A DNA stretch of 5,888 bases, taken from Candidatus Cloacimonadota bacterium. Its GTDB lineage: Bacteria; Cloacimonadota; Cloacimonadia; Cloacimonadales; JAOZMQ01. The stretch covers positions 1 through 5,888 of the forward strand of contig JAOZMQ010000203.1 of the NCBI GenBank assembly GCA_029934195.1, read 5' to 3'. Every line of letters begins with the position of its first letter. Position 1 is the stretch's first letter. The notes beneath the pieces are model-generated. The model did not search any database, had not been told where the DNA came from, and saw only the letters and a list, made by a program, of their open reading frames with translations. Of this stretch, positions 5,797 to 5,888 are shown one piece after another. A program made the position numbers and the translations under genes.

Positions 5797-5803
5797 GGAG
5801 AAG
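5797..5803 (+). promoter_or_regulatory. Ribosome binding site of the DUF4160 gene
   Basis: GGAGAAG ends seven bases before the ATG at 5810, at a suitable distance for a Shine-Dalgarno sequence, and supports that start. Confidence 0.65.
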
Positions 5804-5809
5804 ATTTAT

Positions 5810-5888
5810 ATGCCGACAATATCGATGTTTTACGGAATAATTGTTTATATGTATTTTTTTGATAATAAACAACATAAAGAACCACATA
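5810..5888 (+). CDS. DUF4160 family protein, N-terminal part
   Basis: The window ends inside this gene after 26 codons. The visible residues, MPTISMFYGIIVYMYFFDNK followed by QHKEPH, match the characteristic opening of DUF4160 proteins (MPTIS.FYGI...MYF.D...H..PH). These are small proteins of unknown biochemical function, usually under 100 residues and often followed by a DUF2442 gene in a two-gene unit; some such pairs are suspected, but to my knowledge not established, to be toxin-antitoxin-like. The start is supported by GGAGAAG just upstream. It is separated from the cys cluster by repeat-rich DNA and is likely a separate transcription unit. Whether the gene is intact and has a DUF2442 partner cannot be seen here. 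Confidence 0.8.
   Translation, partial: MPTISMFYGIIVYMYFFDNKQHKEPH

Larger units (their letters stand above)
5309..5809. other. Repeat-rich intergenic region before the DUF4160 gene
   Basis: About 500 bases without a credible gene. It holds a stretch rich in CAAAG words (5332-5358), two small hairpins (5401-5416 and 5440-5452), a long imperfect inverted repeat (5542-5607), and an AT-rich segment leading to the last gene. A TTGACA at 5655-5660 has no convincing -10 partner. I recognise no RNA gene. Confidence 0.6.

Overview
The window is AT-rich bacterial DNA carrying four complete genes on the + strand, one small doubtful frame and the start of a sixth gene. No gene on the - strand is credible. 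The low GC, mostly weak Shine-Dalgarno sequences, abundant short intergenic repeats and a DUF4160 gene would fit a member of the Bacteroidota/Ignavibacteriota (FCB) side of the tree. That placement is an impression from the sequence, not a phylogenetic result.

Layout. Positions 1-429 hold no credible gene: a four-copy 15-bp tandem repeat, a composite of short direct and inverted repeats, and a good intrinsic terminator at 251-288. Positions 430-1452 encode dTDP-glucose 4,6-dehydratase (RfbB/RmlB), which makes the dTDP-4-keto-6-deoxyglucose precursor of deoxysugars. A 378-base gap follows, with a strong 11-bp hairpin and a thrice-repeated heptamer. Then comes a tight sulfate-activation cluster: cysC (1831-2424, APS kinase), cysD (2456-3337, ATP sulfurylase small subunit) and cysN (start most likely 3342, end 5132, ATP sulfurylase GTPase subunit). 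About 500 non-coding bases with hairpins and repeats follow, and the window ends inside a DUF4160 gene starting at 5810.

How the genes work together. CysD and CysN form APS from sulfate and ATP, driven by GTP hydrolysis, and CysC phosphorylates APS to PAPS. No PAPS/APS reductase or sulfite reductase gene is visible. The neighbour upstream makes a nucleotide sugar, so PAPS for sulfation of a surface glycan is one possible use, but the gap between rfbB and cysC makes the link tentative.

The most notable observations are two. First, CysN carries an extra C-terminal domain of about 145 residues that is recognisably APS kinase-like but has lost its P-loop, the DGDN aspartates, the phospho-acceptor serine and the lid, while an intact CysC is encoded just upstream. 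This looks like a kinase domain kept for a non-catalytic, perhaps regulatory, role. Second, CysD has a CC...CxxC cysteine set that resembles the [4Fe-4S] ligands of assimilatory APS reductases, which is absent from E. coli CysD as I remember it.
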